Assembly: GCA_025355385.1 (NCBI GenBank)
Contig: JANXZS010000061.1
Span: 1 to 53,961 of the forward strand
Reading direction: 5' to 3'
DNA from: Acidobacteriaceae bacterium
Lineage (GTDB): Bacteria; Acidobacteriota; Terriglobia; Terriglobales; Acidobacteriaceae
Length of the DNA: 53,961 nt
The notes below the pieces were generated by a model. The model had not been told where the DNA came from. It did no database searches and saw only the letters and a program-made list of their open reading frames with translations. This document shows, piece by piece, positions 17,466-26,337 of the stretch; position 1 is the first letter of the stretch, and each line of letters opens with the position of its first letter. Made by a program: the position numbers and the translations under genes.

Positions 17466-20400
17466 ATGACTTGGCTTCGCAGTAGGCCGATATCCCGCAT
17501 GGTGCTCGCGTCGGCGCTCGTCGTCTCCGCGGCGGGCGCTTACATCGCTATGTCTGCGCACCACCCTCCTCCGACCAATCGATCGCAGTGGATTCGTCAG
17601 GAATCCTTTCTTTTCGGCACTCTGGCCCTCCTCAACCTGATGCTCATCGCGGCCATGCGCAGGATCTTCCGCTCGGACCAGGCAGACCTGGCCCAGGTCG
17701 CTCTCATGCAACGGACGATTCTCGAGTCCGCCGGGCCGATGATCATGGCCACCGACCTCGATGGCAGATTCACTGCCTTCAACCCCTCCGCGGAAAGAAT
17801 GCTGGGTTACTCCAAGGAGGAGATGCTGGGGCGGGCTAGATTTGAGGATATTTTCCCCGACGGCGATCTCCAACGGGTGGGGCGGCAGCTGGTGATGCAC
17901 CTCAACCTGTCTCTTGGGGCTTCCGTTGAGCCGGACGACCCCGAAAAGCCCTTGCGGGACTACTTGGAATACGTCAGCAGCTTTCCTCCCAATCGCGTCC
18001 GGGGCTTTGAGCTGGACTACAAGCGAAGGGACGGCAGCACCTTCCCGGGAATGGTTTACCTCTCGGCGATTCGCGAAGCCGAGGGCTCCGTTACCGGTCT
18101 GCTCGCAATTTGTACCGACCTCAGCGCCACCAAGCGTGCCGAGCATGCACTGCGCGAAAGCCAGGAGCGGTATCGCGATCTTTTCGATAACTCGAATGAA
18201 ATGATTGCCACCCTCAGCCCGCGGGGACGATATCTCTACGTCAATCCCGCATGGCAAGCCCACTTTGGCCTCGGCGCGGACGACTTCGAAGGCCTGATCA
18301 GCTTTGAGTCCGCCTTTCCTCCGGAGACCCAGGCCACCGCAGCAGCGCATTTCCGCAACGCGTTGACCGGGGAGCGGGTGGAGCGGGTATCCTTGCGATC
18401 CCATACAGCGGACGGCAGGCTGACCGAAATCGAAGGTAACCTGAGTTGTCGTCAGGAGGAAGGCCTCCCCGTCTCGGTGCGTTGCCTCTTCCGCGATGTA
18501 ACCCAGGAAAGACAACGCGAGCGGCAGATTTCGATGCAACTTTTGGTGGCCCAACTGGTAGGGGAGAGTACCCGCCCCGAGCAGGCGCTGCCTCGTGTGC
18601 TGGAATCATTAGGAAGCAGCCTGGGCTGGGATGTCGCCACCATCTGGCAGGTGGATGAAGAGCAACAGGTTCTGCATTACCACGCTGGTTGGTATGCCCC
18701 GGGCCATGCCTACCAGGAGTTCGGACGGAGAAACGCCGACCGCGTGCTGGCTCGAGGCGAGGACATTCCAGGGCGCGTCTGGAGTGCCCGCACCGCCTTC
18801 TGGGTCGATGACCTGCGACGCGATCCGGCCTTTGGGCGTCTGCAAGCGGCCGTGGCAAGCGGCTTGGTTACCGGCTGGTCCATCCCGGTGCGCGTCGGCA
18901 ATAAGGTAACGGCGGTGCTTGAATTTTTCAGTCATGAGCAGCAGAAGGAAGACTCCGACATGATGGCCGCCGTGGAAACGGTGTGCGCCTCGCTTGGTCA
19001 GTTCATGGCGCGCTCGGCGCAGGAAGGTCAATTGCGCGAGTTGAACCGCCATAAGGAATTCATTCTGAACTCGGTCGCTGATGGCATTTTCGGTACCGAC
19101 CGGGACGGGACGGTCATCTTTGTCAATCCCGCGGCAGAATTGCTGTTGGGCGCTGTCGAGGGCTCGCTCATCGGCTGCCAGGTTCAGGAAGTGCTGCATA
19201 TGGGTCGCAAGGGCCCGGCAGCCGCAGGCAGCGAATCCGTTATCGATTCCCATCCCTCCATGCGCGCCTTTTCCACTCCCCAGGGAACCAGCGGACAAGA
19301 CCAGTTCTTCCGCAGTGATGGCACTTCATTTCCCGTGGAGTTCTCGGTCACTCCCATGCAGGAGGGCGGCAGTGTTGTGGGAAGTGTGCTCAGTTTCAGG
19401 GATATCAGCCAGCGCTACGCCCTCGATCGCATGAAGGATGAGTTCATTTCCACCGTGAGCCACGAGCTGCGGACACCGTTAACCTCGATCCGCGGAGCGT
19501 TGGGACTGCTATCTGCCGGGCTGGTGGGAGAAGTGAGCGAGAAGGCTGCCAACCTGCTTCGCATTGCTGTCAGCAACTCGGACCGGCTGGTGCGCCTGAT
19601 TAACGACATTCTGGACCTGGAGCGCATGCAGTCCGGCCGCTCTCCACTCTCCTTCCGCCGCACGGTACTGAGCGAAATGGCGCAGCAGGCGGTCGATGCC
19701 ATGGCTCCGGTAGCCGAGGCGGCCAAGATTCGCATGCTGCTGGAATCAGGAACCGCCTCCGTAGAAGCGGACCCGGACCGCTTGTTGCAGGTGCTTACCA
19801 ACCTGCTGAGCAACGCCATCAAGTTTTCTCCTGAAGATGCAACAGTCCGCGTTCTGGTCAAGGCGGGATCAGAGGGGGCGACCCTGAGTGTGATCGATCA
19901 AGGCCGCGGCATTCCTGCGGACAAGTTGGAATCAATCTTTGATCGATTTCAGCAGGTGGATGCCTCCGATGCCCGGCAGAAAGGCGGCACGGGACTAGGA
20001 CTTGCGATTTGCAGGACGATCGTCCACCAGCACAATGGGCGCATCTGGGCGGAGCGAAATGCGGATCAGGGCACTACCTTCTCAGTCTTTATCCCGTTCC
20101 GCCAAGGCGGCGAGGTTGAATCCACACCCTTTCCGGACAGGGATGTTCGCGAGGGCACTATTTTAATCTCGGATCGCGAGGCCCGGACCCGCCGCACAGT
20201 GGCGGAACATTTGATGCGGCACGGGTTCAAAGTGGTCGAAGCCGAAAGCCCGGAACAGACGATGACCATGGCGCGGCGCCTGCCTCTCGAAGCCATCCTG
20301 CTCGATGTCTCGCTGAGTGGGGGTAACGGCTGGGAGACGCTACAAATGCTCAAGGCCGATTCCCGCACCGCCAATACCCCTGTCGTAGTGTTGAGCGTGT

Positions 20401-20945
20401 GGCCGTCGTCGGAGCATGATGAGATTCCCGAACACGTCGATGGCTGGGTGCAGAAGCCTCTGGACGAAGTAGCTTTGCTGACCGAGCTTGCCCGCGTGCT
20501 GCGCGACGGCCGTGGGGCTGCCCGCCTTCTGATTGTGGAAGACGATGAAGACCTTGCCCGCATCATGCTTGCCACATTTGAACGTGCCGGCATTGAAGTC
20601 CACCACGCCCCCACCCGGCGTCGCGCCATTGAGCTGTGCGAAACCTTATCGCCTGACCTCATCGTCCTCGATCTATCTTTGCCCGACGGCGATGGCTTCA
20701 ATGTTGTAGATTGGCTTCGTCAGCAAAAGGACCTCAGCCGCACGCCGCTGGTCGTATACTCGGCACGCGATGTAATGGACTTTGAACGGAAACAATTGCA
20801 ACTTGGGCCAACGGAGTTTTTGACCAAAGCGAGCGTTCAGCCGCAGGAGGTCGAAGCTCTAGTCCTTACCATGCTCCGCCGCCTCCGCAATATGGAAGAC
20901 GAGATCGATTCGCCTGGCGATGGAGCCATCTCGCGACCCGCATGA
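17466..20945 (+). CDS. Hybrid sensor histidine kinase (PAS-PAS-GAF-PAS-HisKA-HATPase-REC-REC)
   Basis: Membrane-anchored hybrid kinase of 1159 residues that should autophosphorylate and pass phosphate to its own receivers. Two membrane segments lie at about 12-30 and 49-65. Then come PAS (about 78-220), PAS (about 232-350), GAF (about 365-520), PAS (about 524-650), HisKA with H666 in S-H-E-L-R-T-P, and HATPase with N-L-L-S-N-A-I-K-F, D-Q-G-R-G-I-P and G-T-G-L-G-L. Two receivers follow, with phospho-acceptor Asp947 (first) and Asp1069 (second). The short loop between the membrane segments suggests that sensing is cytoplasmic, through PAS and GAF. A lone receiver and an Hpt protein follow directly, which completes a phosphorelay. 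The signal is unknown. Confidence 0.95.
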   Translation: MTWLRSRPISRMVLASALVVSAAGAYIAMSAHHPPPTNRSQWIRQESFLFGTLALLNLMLIAAMRRIFRSDQADLAQVALMQRTILESAGPMIMATDLDGRFTAFNPSAERMLGYSKEEMLGRARFEDIFPDGDLQRVGRQLVMHLNLSLGASVEPDDPEKPLRDYLEYVSSFPPNRVRGFELDYKRRDGSTFPGMVYLSAIREAEGSVTGLLAICTDLSATKRAEHALRESQERYRDLFDNSNEMIATLSPRGRYLYVNPAWQAHFGLGADDFEGLISFESAFPPETQATAAAHFRNALTGERVERVSLRSHTADGRLTEIEGNLSCRQEEGLPVSVRCLFRDVTQERQRERQISMQLLVAQLVGESTRPEQALPRVLESLGSSLGWDVATIWQVDEEQQVLHYHAGWYAPGHAYQEFGRRNADRVLARGEDIPGRVWSARTAFWVDDLRRDPAFGRLQAAVASGLVTGWSIPVRVGNKVTAVLEFFSHEQQKEDSDMMAAVETVCASLGQFMARSAQEGQLRELNRHKEFILNSVADGIFGTDRDGTVIFVNPAAELLLGAVEGSLIGCQVQEVLHMGRKGPAAAGSESVIDSHPSMRAFSTPQGTSGQDQFFRSDGTSFPVEFSVTPMQEGGSVVGSVLSFRDISQRYALDRMKDEFISTVSHELRTPLTSIRGALGLLSAGLVGEVSEKAANLLRIAVSNSDRLVRLINDILDLERMQSGRSPLSFRRTVLSEMAQQAVDAMAPVAEAAKIRMLLESGTASVEADPDRLLQVLTNLLSNAIKFSPEDATVRVLVKAGSEGATLSVIDQGRGIPADKLESIFDRFQQVDASDARQKGGTGLGLAICRTIVHQHNGRIWAERNADQGTTFSVFIPFRQGGEVESTPFPDRDVREGTILISDREARTRRTVAEHLMRHGFKVVEAESPEQTMTMARRLPLEAILLDVSLSGGNGWETLQMLKADSRTANTPVVVLSVWPSSEHDEIPEHVDGWVQKPLDEVALLTELARVLRDGRGAARLLIVEDDEDLARIMLATFERAGIEVHHAPTRRRAIELCETLSPDLIVLDLSLPDGDGFNVVDWLRQQKDLSRTPLVVYSARDVMDFERKQLQLGPTEFLTKASVQPQEVEALVLTMLRRLRNMEDEIDSPGDGAISRPA

Positions 20946-20958
20946 GAAAAGAGGATGC

Positions 20959-21339
20959 ATGGTTCGCCGCCGCGTATTGATCATCGACGACGAGGAGGAT
21001 ATTCGTCAGGTTGCCGCCCTCAGTCTGGAAACAGTCGCGGGATGGGATGTGCTGATGGCCAGTTCTGGCGTCGAGGGTATTGACCGCGCGGCCAGCGAAA
21101 AGCCCGACGCCATCCTTCTCGATGTGATGATGCCCGCCATGGACGGCCCCACTACGTTTCTGGAATTGCAGAAACGGAGAGAAACTGTCGGCATACCGGT
21201 GGTGCTGCTTACCGCCAAGGTCCAGGGGCCAGATCAGAAACGCTTCGCCGGGCTGGGAGTGGCAGCTGTTCTGTTCAAACCCTTCGATCCTTTAACACTT
21301 TCGAGGCAGATTTCCGATGTGCTGGGATGGCAGGATTAG
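20959..21339 (+). CDS. Single-domain response regulator (CheY-like receiver)
   Basis: Stand-alone receiver of 126 residues with no output domain. It has the acidic pair D10-D11, the phospho-acceptor Asp55 in L-L-D-V-M-M-P, the conserved Thr85 and Lys107 in F-K-P. The frame is open from 20920, inside the kinase gene. The ATG at 20959 follows AAAGAGGAT and gives the usual start V-L-I-I-D-D-E. It begins 13 bases after the kinase stop and 15 bases before the Hpt gene. It likely acts as a phosphate carrier or as a signalling output by protein contact. All catalytic residues are present. Confidence 0.93.
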   Translation: MVRRRVLIIDDEEDIRQVAALSLETVAGWDVLMASSGVEGIDRAASEKPDAILLDVMMPAMDGPTTFLELQKRRETVGIPVVLLTAKVQGPDQKRFAGLGVAAVLFKPFDPLTLSRQISDVLGWQD

Positions 21340-21354
21340 TCCATAATCAGAGCC

Positions 21355-21756
21355 ATGGAACCCTCCGGCCTGGAATCAACCGTGTCTAGGTCAAGCGATG
21401 CCTCCGACGCCGCACCCCTTGCCGACCGCCTGCAACAACTGCTGCTGCAACTCTGGATGACCAGTAAGTCCACTATTGCGGAGCGGTTGGACACAATATC
21501 CCGTGCTCAGATTCTGCTCGAGAAGAACGCCCTCGACGAGCCGGCGCGACTGGCCGCCCAGAACGCCGCCCATAAGCTGGCCGGCATCCTGGGAACATTC
21601 GGTTTGCCCGTCGGAAGTGAACTGGCGCGCCAGGTCGAGGTGCTGATGGAGCAGGCCAGCAAGCCTGGACTCGTCCACGCCGGATTGCTGCCCCCCATAC
21701 TTGAGCAGTTGAACGAAATGATCAATCAGAAATCTGCCGAGATTCCGTCCGCTTAG
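21355..21756 (+). CDS. Histidine phosphotransfer (Hpt) domain protein
   Basis: Predicted all-helical phosphotransfer protein of 133 residues. The motif A-A-H73-K-L-A-G-I-L-G-T-F-G-L fits the Hpt consensus, with His73 as phosphate carrier and the following Lys and Gly conserved. Flanking sequence is rich in Leu, Gln and Ala, as expected for a four-helix bundle. The first 20 residues look unstructured. It closes the cassette kinase-receiver-Hpt and may return phosphate between the kinase receivers and the lone receiver or a distant regulator. The gene is convergent with the channel gene. Confidence 0.85.
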   Translation: MEPSGLESTVSRSSDASDAAPLADRLQQLLLQLWMTSKSTIAERLDTISRAQILLEKNALDEPARLAAQNAAHKLAGILGTFGLPVGSELARQVEVLMEQASKPGLVHAGLLPPILEQLNEMINQKSAEIPSA

Positions 21757-21807
21757 TCTTCTGCGGGTAGAGTCCGCCTGCTCCTAAAGACTCGCCTTCC
21801 TGCCCAC

Positions 21808-22974
21808 TCAAAAATCGTGGTCGTCGTGCAGGCTAGCCACCGGAGGAGTCGCCCGGGCTGGTTGGTCCGCAACTTCTGCCTGCCCCCGTAAACGTGCCAC
21901 CGCGAGCCAGTTATCCTTGCGCGGATTTTCCGGCATCCACGGAGGAAGCGGCATGCACAGGTAGCGGCTGAGCGATTCAGCATACCCCTCGTAGAGAGCG
22001 CGCATCTCCGCCAGTCGTTGCATGGACTGGTCGTCGCGACACACCCTGATGCCCGACTCGCACAAGAGTGCGTATAGCTGGTCGTATCGTTGGGGTGGAA
22101 GACGATCGGCATAGCCCGCGACCGGCGGCTGGGAGAAGATCTGGGAGAGATCCACCAGCGCGTGCCGGGCCATAGCGAAGGTGAGTTGAGCCTGGCGAAC
22201 CTCGTGCCCCTTCACCCCCGCGATCAAAAGCGCACAAGTATCCAGGATCGCAGTCAAAGCGCTGATCCAGCTCTGGTTATTGTGCTGCGAGCGAAAGTAG
22301 CACAGCAGCGGGTAGGAGATATGACTCTCCAGCAGTTCCGCGGACCATCGTTCCCACTCCTCCAGCAATGTCATCAAGGCGTCATTCGCCCCCTGGTATG
22401 AGTGCCGGCGCATTAGTTCAGCCGCCGTGGGCGGCGACCCGGCACGCGCGTCCAGCATGGAGATGCTCACCTCCCGCCGCGAGAAAGCACCATAAAGTAC
22501 CGGGAAATAGCCCATCACCACCGCGAGAAAGCCCAATCCCGTTCCGGCTTCGAGGATGATGAGTTCCCGGGCCCATGGACTGCCCGGCGTTACGTCCCCC
22601 AGGCCCAGGGTGAAGAGCGTCGTTCCGCTGACGTAGAGATCCGAGCGGAAGCCGTGAATGTTCAGAGCGTCGTGGAAAGGACTGCCAAGGCCGTAGAAGA
22701 TGAGGGCAAAACCGATGACCATCGTCGACGCCCACACCACCAGCAAAAAGATCAGCGAGAGCGGCCCGTAGAAGCTGAACGACGTTTCGCGCTTGCGAGG
22801 GTCGCGAATGAGGTTGGTGCAATAGGCCCACGGCGTCCAGGTGAAGATATAGAAAACGCGAGTCAGGCGGAAACGCCCGGTTGCGCGGCGCGGCAGGATG
22901 ATCGTCTCGAAGGCATCCAGAAAGGTCGTGAAGAGGAGTGCGATCCCCAAGATCAGGCTCAGAATTTGCGTCAT
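21808..22974 (-). CDS. Two-helix ion-channel family membrane protein (potassium-channel-like)
   Basis: Membrane protein of 388 residues. An N-terminal hydrophobic segment (4-24) is followed by a helix at about 70-95, a pore loop with T122-L-G-L-G-D127, and a last helix at about 133-163. This matches Ion_trans_2 channels. The usual filter T-V-G-Y-G-D has Leu in place of Tyr, so ion selectivity cannot be assumed. Residues 165-388 form a soluble, mostly helical C-terminal region of unknown role, with a Pro-rich stretch near the end. AGGAGGT stands four bases before the ATG. It is divergent from the DUF2905 gene. Confidence 0.8.
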   Translation of the reverse strand: MTQILSLILGIALLFTTFLDAFETIILPRRATGRFRLTRVFYIFTWTPWAYCTNLIRDPRKRETSFSFYGPLSLIFLLVVWASTMVIGFALIFYGLGSPFHDALNIHGFRSDLYVSGTTLFTLGLGDVTPGSPWARELIILEAGTGLGFLAVVMGYFPVLYGAFSRREVSISMLDARAGSPPTAAELMRRHSYQGANDALMTLLEEWERWSAELLESHISYPLLCYFRSQHNNQSWISALTAILDTCALLIAGVKGHEVRQAQLTFAMARHALVDLSQIFSQPPVAGYADRLPPQRYDQLYALLCESGIRVCRDDQSMQRLAEMRALYEGYAESLSRYLCMPLPPWMPENPRKDNWLAVARLRGQAEVADQPARATPPVASLHDDHDF

Positions 22975-23083
22975 AGGTACCTCCTCCCAGGCCCCGGCCC
23001 GCGGTGGCTTGCGCCCGGCCCAACTCTTATCCGTAAACTAGCACAGGATGGCGACCCAGACCTCCATTCGCTACAGTGTGGCA

Positions 23084-23404
23084 ATGGACGGGAATCTCGG
23101 TGGTCTGGGGCGAATCCTCCTGGGTGTGGGACTGCTGGTAGTGGTGATTGGCGCCGCCCTCATGCTCGCCGGCCGCATCGGTATCCCCTTGGGCCGACTT
23201 CCCGGAGACGTAGCCTACCGCGGCAAGCATGTCTCTGTGTTTCTGCCGATCGGCACATCCCTGTTGCTCAGCGTTTTGCTTTCACTCGTCTTTTACCTGC
23301 TTGCGCTCCCGCCGCTGACATGGATTCTTTCCTTGAAAGTTGCCACACACAGGTTTCGCTATCGTGTTTCAGCCGCCAGCGGGTGCCCCATGTCTCGCCT
23401 TTGA
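23084..23404 (+). CDS. DUF2905 family small membrane protein
   Basis: Two-helix inner-membrane protein of about 106 residues with no known function. The family block G-R-I-G-I-P-L-G-R-L-P-G-D-V sits between the helices (about 10-30 and 55-80 from this start). Homologues usually begin just before the first helix, so I chose the ATG at 23084 over the ATG at 23048. Neither has a strong ribosome site. The last residues (C-P-M-S-R-L) and the TGA are encoded inside a dispersed hairpin repeat. The real C terminus may therefore have been changed by insertion of that repeat. Confidence 0.75.
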   Translation: MDGNLGGLGRILLGVGLLVVVIGAALMLAGRIGIPLGRLPGDVAYRGKHVSVFLPIGTSLLLSVLLSLVFYLLALPPLTWILSLKVATHRFRYRVSAASGCPMSRL

Positions 23405-23415
23405 GACATGGGTTC
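23381..23415. repeat. Dispersed hairpin repeat, copy 1
   Basis: A 35-base element beginning GGGTGCCCC. Arms CCCATGTCTC (23387-23396) and GAGACATGGG (23403-23412) pair perfectly over 10 bp around the loop GCCTTT. It lies between the DUF2905 gene and xseA and supplies the DUF2905 stop codon. The same element recurs at 29156 and 31239 in the same orientation. Confidence 0.9.
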
Positions 23416-23480
23416 TTTGCCTGGCGGTTAAGACTGCACTGGTTTTCGCTTCCCCACCGGGGCGTGTAGACTTTTTCCTT

Positions 23481-24878
23481 GTGGGCCTGCCAGATCCAGA
23501 GAAAGAACAAAGCCAGCTCGGTTTTCTGTTTCAGGAGCCGAAGCCTGCCGCGCGCCGGATTTGGTCCGTCAGCCAACTGGTGGGTGAGATTCGCTCGCAT
23601 ATCGAGCGCGAATATGCCGACGTCTGGGTGGAGGGAGAAATTTCTAATCTTCGCTCCGCGCCCTCCGGCCACCTTTACTTCACGCTGAAGGATGGCGAGT
23701 CGCAACTGCCAGTGGTCCTCTTCCGCCGGCAGTCGCAGCTTTTGCGCTTCCGGCCCGGCGACGGCCTGCAGGTACTGCTGCGGGGCAAGGTATCCGTCTA
23801 CGAGCAGCGCGGCCAGATGCAAGTAATAGCCGAGTTCATGGAGCCCCTCGGAGCAGGATCGCTGCAGCTTGCCTTCGAGCAACTCAAGGAGCGGCTCCGC
23901 CTGGAAGGCCTCTTTGCTCCGGAGCGGAAACAGCCCATGCCTGCCTTTCCCCGCTGCGTGGGAATCGTGACGTCGCCGTCGGGTGCGGTCATTCGCGATT
24001 TTCTGAACATTGTTGGGCGTCGACACGCCGCCCTGCATATTCTGCTTTATCCGGCGGTTGTACAGGGTGACTCGGCCGCAGCCGAAGTCGCGGCAGGAAT
24101 CGCCTACTTCAATACGACCCGCTCGGCAGACATAGTCGTGATTGCTCGAGGTGGCGGTTCGCTCGAAGACCTGGCTCCCTTCAACAGCGAACTCCTGGCT
24201 CGCGCCATTGCCGCGTCAGATTTGCCTGTCGTCTCCGCCATCGGCCACGAGACTGATTTCAGCATCGCGGATTTGGTCGCCGACCTGCGGGCACCAACGC
24301 CATCCGCCGCGGCGGAGTTGATTACCGAGGCACAACACAAGGTCGCGGAGCGCATCGAGCGGTTGCAGCGAGGCCTGGAGCGCGCCAGCCGATATAAACT
24401 GATGCAGGCCAGTGAGAGACTCGCCCGCCTGTCGATCGATACCAGCCTCGCGCGCTTGCGTAATGTTTTTGGCCGCCGTCAGCAAAAAATCGATGAACTG
24501 TGTTTCCGGTTAGAGGCTTCGTGGCGCGGGCTTTCGCTGCTTCGCTACGATCGCTTGAACCATGCGAGGAACCGCCTGCTGCAACACGATGCGACCCGGC
24601 AAATGCTCGTGTTGCGCGAGCGGCTGCTCAGCCTGCAGGCGAGATTGGCGCGCGGCCAGCACCTTCACACGGCCAATTGCGCAGCGCGATGTCGCGCTCT
24701 CGACGGACGCCTGCAGTCTTTATCACCACTGGCGGTGCTCAATCGCGGCTATGCGCTGGTCTTTGCCGAGAACGGAGCGTTGTTGAAGAATGCAGACCAG
24801 GCCGTTGAGGGGGATCTACTTAAGACAAGGCTTGCATCGGGAACGCTGCAAAGCCGCGTGACCGAACAAAAAAGTTGA
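23481..24878 (+). CDS. xseA: Exodeoxyribonuclease VII large subunit
   Basis: Large catalytic subunit (about 465 residues) of the exonuclease that degrades single-stranded DNA from both ends. The N-terminal OB-fold shows S-V-S-Q-L, then V-W-V-E-G-E-I-S-N and G-H-L-Y-F-T-L-K-D. The nuclease core has G-I-V-T-S-P-S-G-A, V-I-A-R-G-G-G-S-L-E-D-L, S-A-I-G-H-E-T-D and A-D-L-R-A-P-T-P-S-A-A-A-E. A long coiled-coil-like C-terminal part follows. The frame is open back to 23340 across the hairpin repeat. GTG 23481 gives the usual short N terminus but has no clear ribosome site. The small subunit gene xseB is not adjacent. Confidence 0.93.
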   Translation: MGLPDPEKEQSQLGFLFQEPKPAARRIWSVSQLVGEIRSHIEREYADVWVEGEISNLRSAPSGHLYFTLKDGESQLPVVLFRRQSQLLRFRPGDGLQVLLRGKVSVYEQRGQMQVIAEFMEPLGAGSLQLAFEQLKERLRLEGLFAPERKQPMPAFPRCVGIVTSPSGAVIRDFLNIVGRRHAALHILLYPAVVQGDSAAAEVAAGIAYFNTTRSADIVVIARGGGSLEDLAPFNSELLARAIAASDLPVVSAIGHETDFSIADLVADLRAPTPSAAAELITEAQHKVAERIERLQRGLERASRYKLMQASERLARLSIDTSLARLRNVFGRRQQKIDELCFRLEASWRGLSLLRYDRLNHARNRLLQHDATRQMLVLRERLLSLQARLARGQHLHTANCAARCRALDGRLQSLSPLAVLNRGYALVFAENGALLKNADQAVEGDLLKTRLASGTLQSRVTEQKS

Positions 24879-24916
24879 AGCAATACACGCAATCAACCGA
24901 CACGAGAAACGGGACC

Positions 24917-26266
24917 ATGAGAAAGCTTTTTGGTACGGATGGAATTCGCGCAGTCGCCGGAGTGGCACCACTGGATCCGACGACGATTTATGCAATCGGT
25001 ATTGCCCTTGGACACTCGTTGAAGAGAACATTTTCCGACCCCAAAGTTTTGCTAGGTGCCGACACACGAGAGTCCGGCAGTTGGATCGCCGCACTGGTTA
25101 GCGCCGGGTTGGAGCACTCTGGCGCCAGCGTAACCAGCGCGGGCGTCATCACTACGCCGGCGATTGCACACCTCACGCGCAAGCACGGGTTTGCCGCCGG
25201 CATCGTCATCTCTGCCTCGCACAATCCGTGGCAGGATAACGGCATCAAGATTTTTGGCAGTGACGGTTACAAACTGGCGGACGCGACGGAGTTGCGCATG
25301 GAAGAAGAGATCTTCCGCCATCTTAGGGGTCTAGCTTCGCCCGATCCGGCAACTCTCCCCGCACCCGGGGTCGATCCGGAACTGCGTCGTGAATATGAAG
25401 AGTCTCTTCTCGCCGCCGTTCCGGATCTAAATCTGAAGGGCCTGAAACTGGTGATTGATTGCGCGAATGGAGCGGCCTCCGCCATCGCGCCGGAGCTTTT
25501 TTCGCGCCTTGGTGGCGACGTCAAGCTGACTCATGCCAAGCCTGATGGCCGCAACATCAATGATCACTGCGGAGCGCTTTACCCCCAGGTTGTTGCTGCA
25601 GAAACGAAGTCTTCTGGCGCGTCGATGGGCATCACCTTCGATGGGGATGCGGATCGCGTTCTCTTCGCAGATGCCAATGGGAATGTGGTCAACGGCGATG
25701 CCGTCCTGCTGCTCGCCGCGCGCGACCTGCAGAAGCACAAGATGCTCACGGGAAACATCGTTGTAGCCACCACAATGTCCAATATGGGTCTCGAAGCGGC
25801 GCTGAAGCGCAGCGGCATTCGCATGCTGCGTGCACCCGTCGGCGATAAGTACGTTCTGGAACTGATGCAGCAGCAGAATGCAGCACTGGGCGGAGAACAA
25901 TCCGGCCATATACTCTTTCCCCATCTGGCCACCACCGGCGATGGGCTCCTGACTGCACTGGTGGTCCTGGATCTGGTGAAGCGCTCTGGGAAAACGCTCG
26001 ATGAACTCTGCGCCGACATGAAAGTCTTCCCCCAGGTCATCGTGAATATTCGCGTAACGGAAAAGCGTCCGCTGGAAGAGATCGTGCCAGTGGCGAAAGC
26101 CATCCGCGCCGCCGAGGAAGAACTGAAGGACAGTGGACGAGTGGTCATCCGCTACTCCGGCACCGAGGCGCTGGCGCGGGTGATGATCGAGGCGGAATCT
26201 GAAGATGCCATGCGACGGCATGCCGATGCAATTGCCAGCGCTATTCGGGCGGAGTTAGGCGTCTGA
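24917..26266 (+). CDS. glmM: Phosphoglucosamine mutase
   Basis: Converts glucosamine 6-phosphate to glucosamine 1-phosphate for UDP-GlcNAc, hence peptidoglycan and lipopolysaccharide. The 449-residue length is normal. The N terminus L-F-G-T-D-G-I-R is typical. The phosphoserine loop is S-A-S101-H-N-P, the metal site D-G-D-A-D-R, the sugar loop G-E-Q-S-G-H, and the phosphate loop R-Y-S-G-T-E. The ATG at 24917 follows ACGGGACC and is preferred over an in-frame start at 24875 that would overlap xseA. It is convergent with polA, with only 71 bases between the stops. Confidence 0.96.
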   Translation: MRKLFGTDGIRAVAGVAPLDPTTIYAIGIALGHSLKRTFSDPKVLLGADTRESGSWIAALVSAGLEHSGASVTSAGVITTPAIAHLTRKHGFAAGIVISASHNPWQDNGIKIFGSDGYKLADATELRMEEEIFRHLRGLASPDPATLPAPGVDPELRREYEESLLAAVPDLNLKGLKLVIDCANGAASAIAPELFSRLGGDVKLTHAKPDGRNINDHCGALYPQVVAAETKSSGASMGITFDGDADRVLFADANGNVVNGDAVLLLAARDLQKHKMLTGNIVVATTMSNMGLEAALKRSGIRMLRAPVGDKYVLELMQQQNAALGGEQSGHILFPHLATTGDGLLTALVVLDLVKRSGKTLDELCADMKVFPQVIVNIRVTEKRPLEEIVPVAKAIRAAEEELKDSGRVVIRYSGTEALARVMIEAESEDAMRRHADAIASAIRAELGV

Positions 26267-26337
26267 GGTCAAGTTCCGCCCGGTGGGCCATCGGGTCGGG
26301 GCAATCCGCCGCAGGCGCGGCCGCCGTGCGCGCAGCA

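Noticed and set aside
17370-18554. 394-residue open frame antisense to the hybrid kinase
   Set aside because: It mirrors the PAS region of the kinase and covers its promoter. No motif supports it.
23340-23480. 47-residue N-terminal extension of XseA
   Set aside because: It reads through the hairpin repeat and overlaps the DUF2905 gene. GTG 23481 gives the usual length.
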